From an uncultured Flavobacteriaceae bacterium (lineage in GTDB: Bacteria; Bacteroidota; Bacteroidia; Flavobacteriales; Flavobacteriaceae): a DNA stretch of 64,000 nt. Below the pieces are notes generated by a model. That model made no database searches, was not told where the DNA came from, and was given only the letters and a program-made list of their open reading frames with translations. Positions 62,577 to 64,000 of the stretch are shown here, in pieces; the first letter of the stretch is position 1, and each line of letters begins with the position of its first letter. The translations under genes and the position numbers were made by a program. The stretch spans positions 1,922,001-1,986,000 of the forward strand of contig CALSTV010000001.1 of NCBI GenBank assembly GCA_943789365.1. Reading direction: 5' to 3'.

Positions 62577-63806
62577 TTGAGAATTCTTATTTACATTTTT
62601 ACAGTAGCTATTCTTGCAGTTTCTTGCGGTGATGACAAATCCAATTCACAAAGCGAAACCGCTGCAAAACAAATGCCAAAACCAGTGTATAAATTTGGAT
62701 ATAAGATTGACGACTATATCGAAATTCAAGACACCATTGCACATGGTGAAAGTTTTGGAGAAATATTAGACCGGCACCATGTATGGTACCCAGAAATATT
62801 AAAAATTTCTAAAACGGTAAAAAAGACTTTCGACGTAAGGCGCATCAGAGCAGGAAAACCGTATACCGTTTTAGCCAGAAAGGATTCCACCGAAAAGGCG
62901 CAAGTTTTTATATATCAACACGACTTAATCAATTACACAGTCATTGATTTTAAAGACTCAATCATTACGGCTACCAAAGGAAAAAAAGCGGTTACAATTG
63001 TACAAAAGAAAGCCTCCGGTGTAATTACAAGCTCGCTGTCTGAAGCACTTGATAAGCAAGGAGTAAATGCCGTAGTAGCCAATGATCTCTCTGAAATATA
63101 CGCATGGGCCATCGATTTCTTTCGCTTGCAGAAAAACGATAAATTCAAAGTAATATATGAACAGAAATATATTGAAGATACCATTCCAGCTGGAGTAGGA
63201 AGAATCAAAGCAGCGTATTTTGAGCACGTGGGACGTCCGTTTTATGCTTTTAAATTTGTGTCCGATTCCATCACAGGTATCGAAGAATATTACGACGAAG
63301 AAGCAAACCACCTTCGGAGAGCATTTCTAAAAGCACCTTTAAAATTTAGTCGGATCTCTTCAAGATACAACCTAAAAAGAAAAATTGCCCATTACGGAAG
63401 AGTAAAAGCGCATAAAGGAACCGACTTTGCAGCCCCAGTAGGAAGTCCAATTATGAGTACGGCTAACGGACGTGTAACCGAATCGAGAATGAAAGGAGCC
63501 AACGGGAATTATGTGAAGATACGACATAACTCTACCTATTCTACCCAGTATTTACACATGAAAAAGCGTAAAGTAAAAGTAGGTGAATATGTAAAACAAG
63601 GACAAGTAATAGGGTGGGTTGGAATGACAGGAAGTACATCTGGACCCCATGTCTGCTACCGATTTTGGAAAAATGGCGTGCAAGTAGACCCACTGAAGCA
63701 AAAGCTACCGCCGGCGGAAGCCATGAAAGCAAAAATAAAACCGCAGTACCTAGAGTTCATTCAACCCATTAAAGTTGAATTGGATGCCATAGAAATGCAA
63801 GATTGA
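62577..63806 (+). CDS. M23-family peptidase lipoprotein
   Basis: A 409-residue predicted peptidoglycan endopeptidase. The start is TTG 62577, because it directly opens the lipoprotein signal MRILIYIFTVAILAVSC; no ATG serves. An N-terminal OapA/LysM-like region (about 50-120, HGESFGEILDRHHV) precedes the LytM domain (about 270-385). The first zinc motif is HKGTDFAAP (HxxxD). The usual HxH near the end is HVC, in GPHVCYRFWKNG, so a zinc-ligand His is replaced by Cys, which could still bind zinc. It may cleave cell-wall cross-links or act as a regulator. pgi follows 22 bases later. Confidence 0.88.
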   Translation: MRILIYIFTVAILAVSCGDDKSNSQSETAAKQMPKPVYKFGYKIDDYIEIQDTIAHGESFGEILDRHHVWYPEILKISKTVKKTFDVRRIRAGKPYTVLARKDSTEKAQVFIYQHDLINYTVIDFKDSIITATKGKKAVTIVQKKASGVITSSLSEALDKQGVNAVVANDLSEIYAWAIDFFRLQKNDKFKVIYEQKYIEDTIPAGVGRIKAAYFEHVGRPFYAFKFVSDSITGIEEYYDEEANHLRRAFLKAPLKFSRISSRYNLKRKIAHYGRVKAHKGTDFAAPVGSPIMSTANGRVTESRMKGANGNYVKIRHNSTYSTQYLHMKKRKVKVGEYVKQGQVIGWVGMTGSTSGPHVCYRFWKNGVQVDPLKQKLPPAEAMKAKIKPQYLEFIQPIKVELDAIEMQD

Positions 63807-63828
63807 ATAGAATAGATTAAACCTTAGT

Positions 63829-64000
63829 ATGATGAATTTAAAAAATAACAATCCCTCCAAAACAGAAGCTTGGAAAAAGCTGAACGAACATTACAACAAA
63901 ACGAAAGATGTACACTTGCGTGACTTGTTCGCCGCAAATTCAAATAGAAAAGAAGATTTTTCAATAGACTTTAAAGATGTACACCTCGATTTTTCAAAAA
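63829..64000 (+). CDS. pgi: Glucose-6-phosphate isomerase, partial
   Basis: Only the first 57 codons are in the window. They open MMNLKNNNPSKTEAWKKL and reach the typical DVHLRDLF, FSIDFKDVHLDFSK segments of the isomerase N-terminus. ATG 63829 and ATG 63832 are both in frame. The enzyme interconverts glucose-6-phosphate and fructose-6-phosphate. Confidence 0.9.
   Translation, partial: MMNLKNNNPSKTEAWKKLNEHYNKTKDVHLRDLFAANSNRKEDFSIDFKDVHLDFSK

Noticed and set aside
1-64000. tRNA or rRNA genes in the gaps
   Set aside because: I looked through the longer gaps and saw no cloverleaf-like or rRNA-like sequence.

Overview
The window reads as a chromosomal segment of a member of the Flavobacteriaceae (phylum Bacteroidota), probably marine. 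The evidence is the low-GC, A/T-rich gaps, -7 promoter elements of the TAnnTTTG type, several TonB-dependent receptors including a SusC/SusD pair, a LytTR-type two-component style, a type IX secretion component (PorZ), and ECF sigma/FecR signalling. Nothing looks like phage, plasmid or insertion sequence. I see no tRNA, rRNA or CRISPR array.

Layout. 1-12 kb is a GlcNAc/chitin-oligosaccharide utilisation locus. It holds a partial NagX-like membrane acyltransferase, a LytS/LytTR two-component pair, SusC, SusD, a glucosamine-6-phosphate deaminase fused to a PIG-L domain, a small lipoprotein and a GH20 beta-hexosaminidase. The SusC gene carries an in-frame amber codon inside its signal peptide, and the neighbouring SusD has Glu at lipobox position -1, so the uptake pair looks damaged. 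12-24 kb holds a methyltransferase, a SulP anion transporter, a membrane protein, an ECF sigma-FecR-TonB receptor signalling unit, a nitroreductase without a usable start, two tandem Cache-domain lipoproteins and the DNA polymerase III delta' subunit. 24-31 kb holds pgk, an aldo/keto reductase and a nitrite-ammonification operon (nrfH-nrfA-resB-ccsA) with a candidate CRP/FNR-type operator, then trpS.

31-44 kb holds a PlsC acyltransferase, TrhA, a second LytTR two-component pair, a CYTH protein and a tightly packed unit MBOAT-AlgJ-like-PorZ-RecO-TonB receptor. 44-49 kb holds rnpA, a Bacteroidota protein of unknown function, a sugar-phosphate transferase, purD and a glycosyltransferase. 49-59 kb is a phosphate-starvation locus: PhoR/PhoB-like pair, TonB receptor, beta-helix lipoprotein, OprO/P-type porin and a PiT transporter with a PhoU-like tail. 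Its gaps contain 11-nt-period direct repeats that look like Pho boxes.

59-64 kb holds a PolB-type 3'-5' exonuclease, a 17-copy octamer tandem repeat touching the start of an alkyltransferase-like gene, Mrp and NifU-type Fe-S assembly proteins, a DUF3108 protein, an M23 peptidase and the start of pgi.

The most interesting points are the double lesion in the SusC/SusD exporter signals, the Pho-box set with its TonB receptor/beta-helix lipoprotein pair, the O-acetylation genes coupled to porZ, the octamer repeat before the ATL gene, and the orphan Cache lipoproteins. All function calls rest on motif and family recognition by eye; no database search was run.
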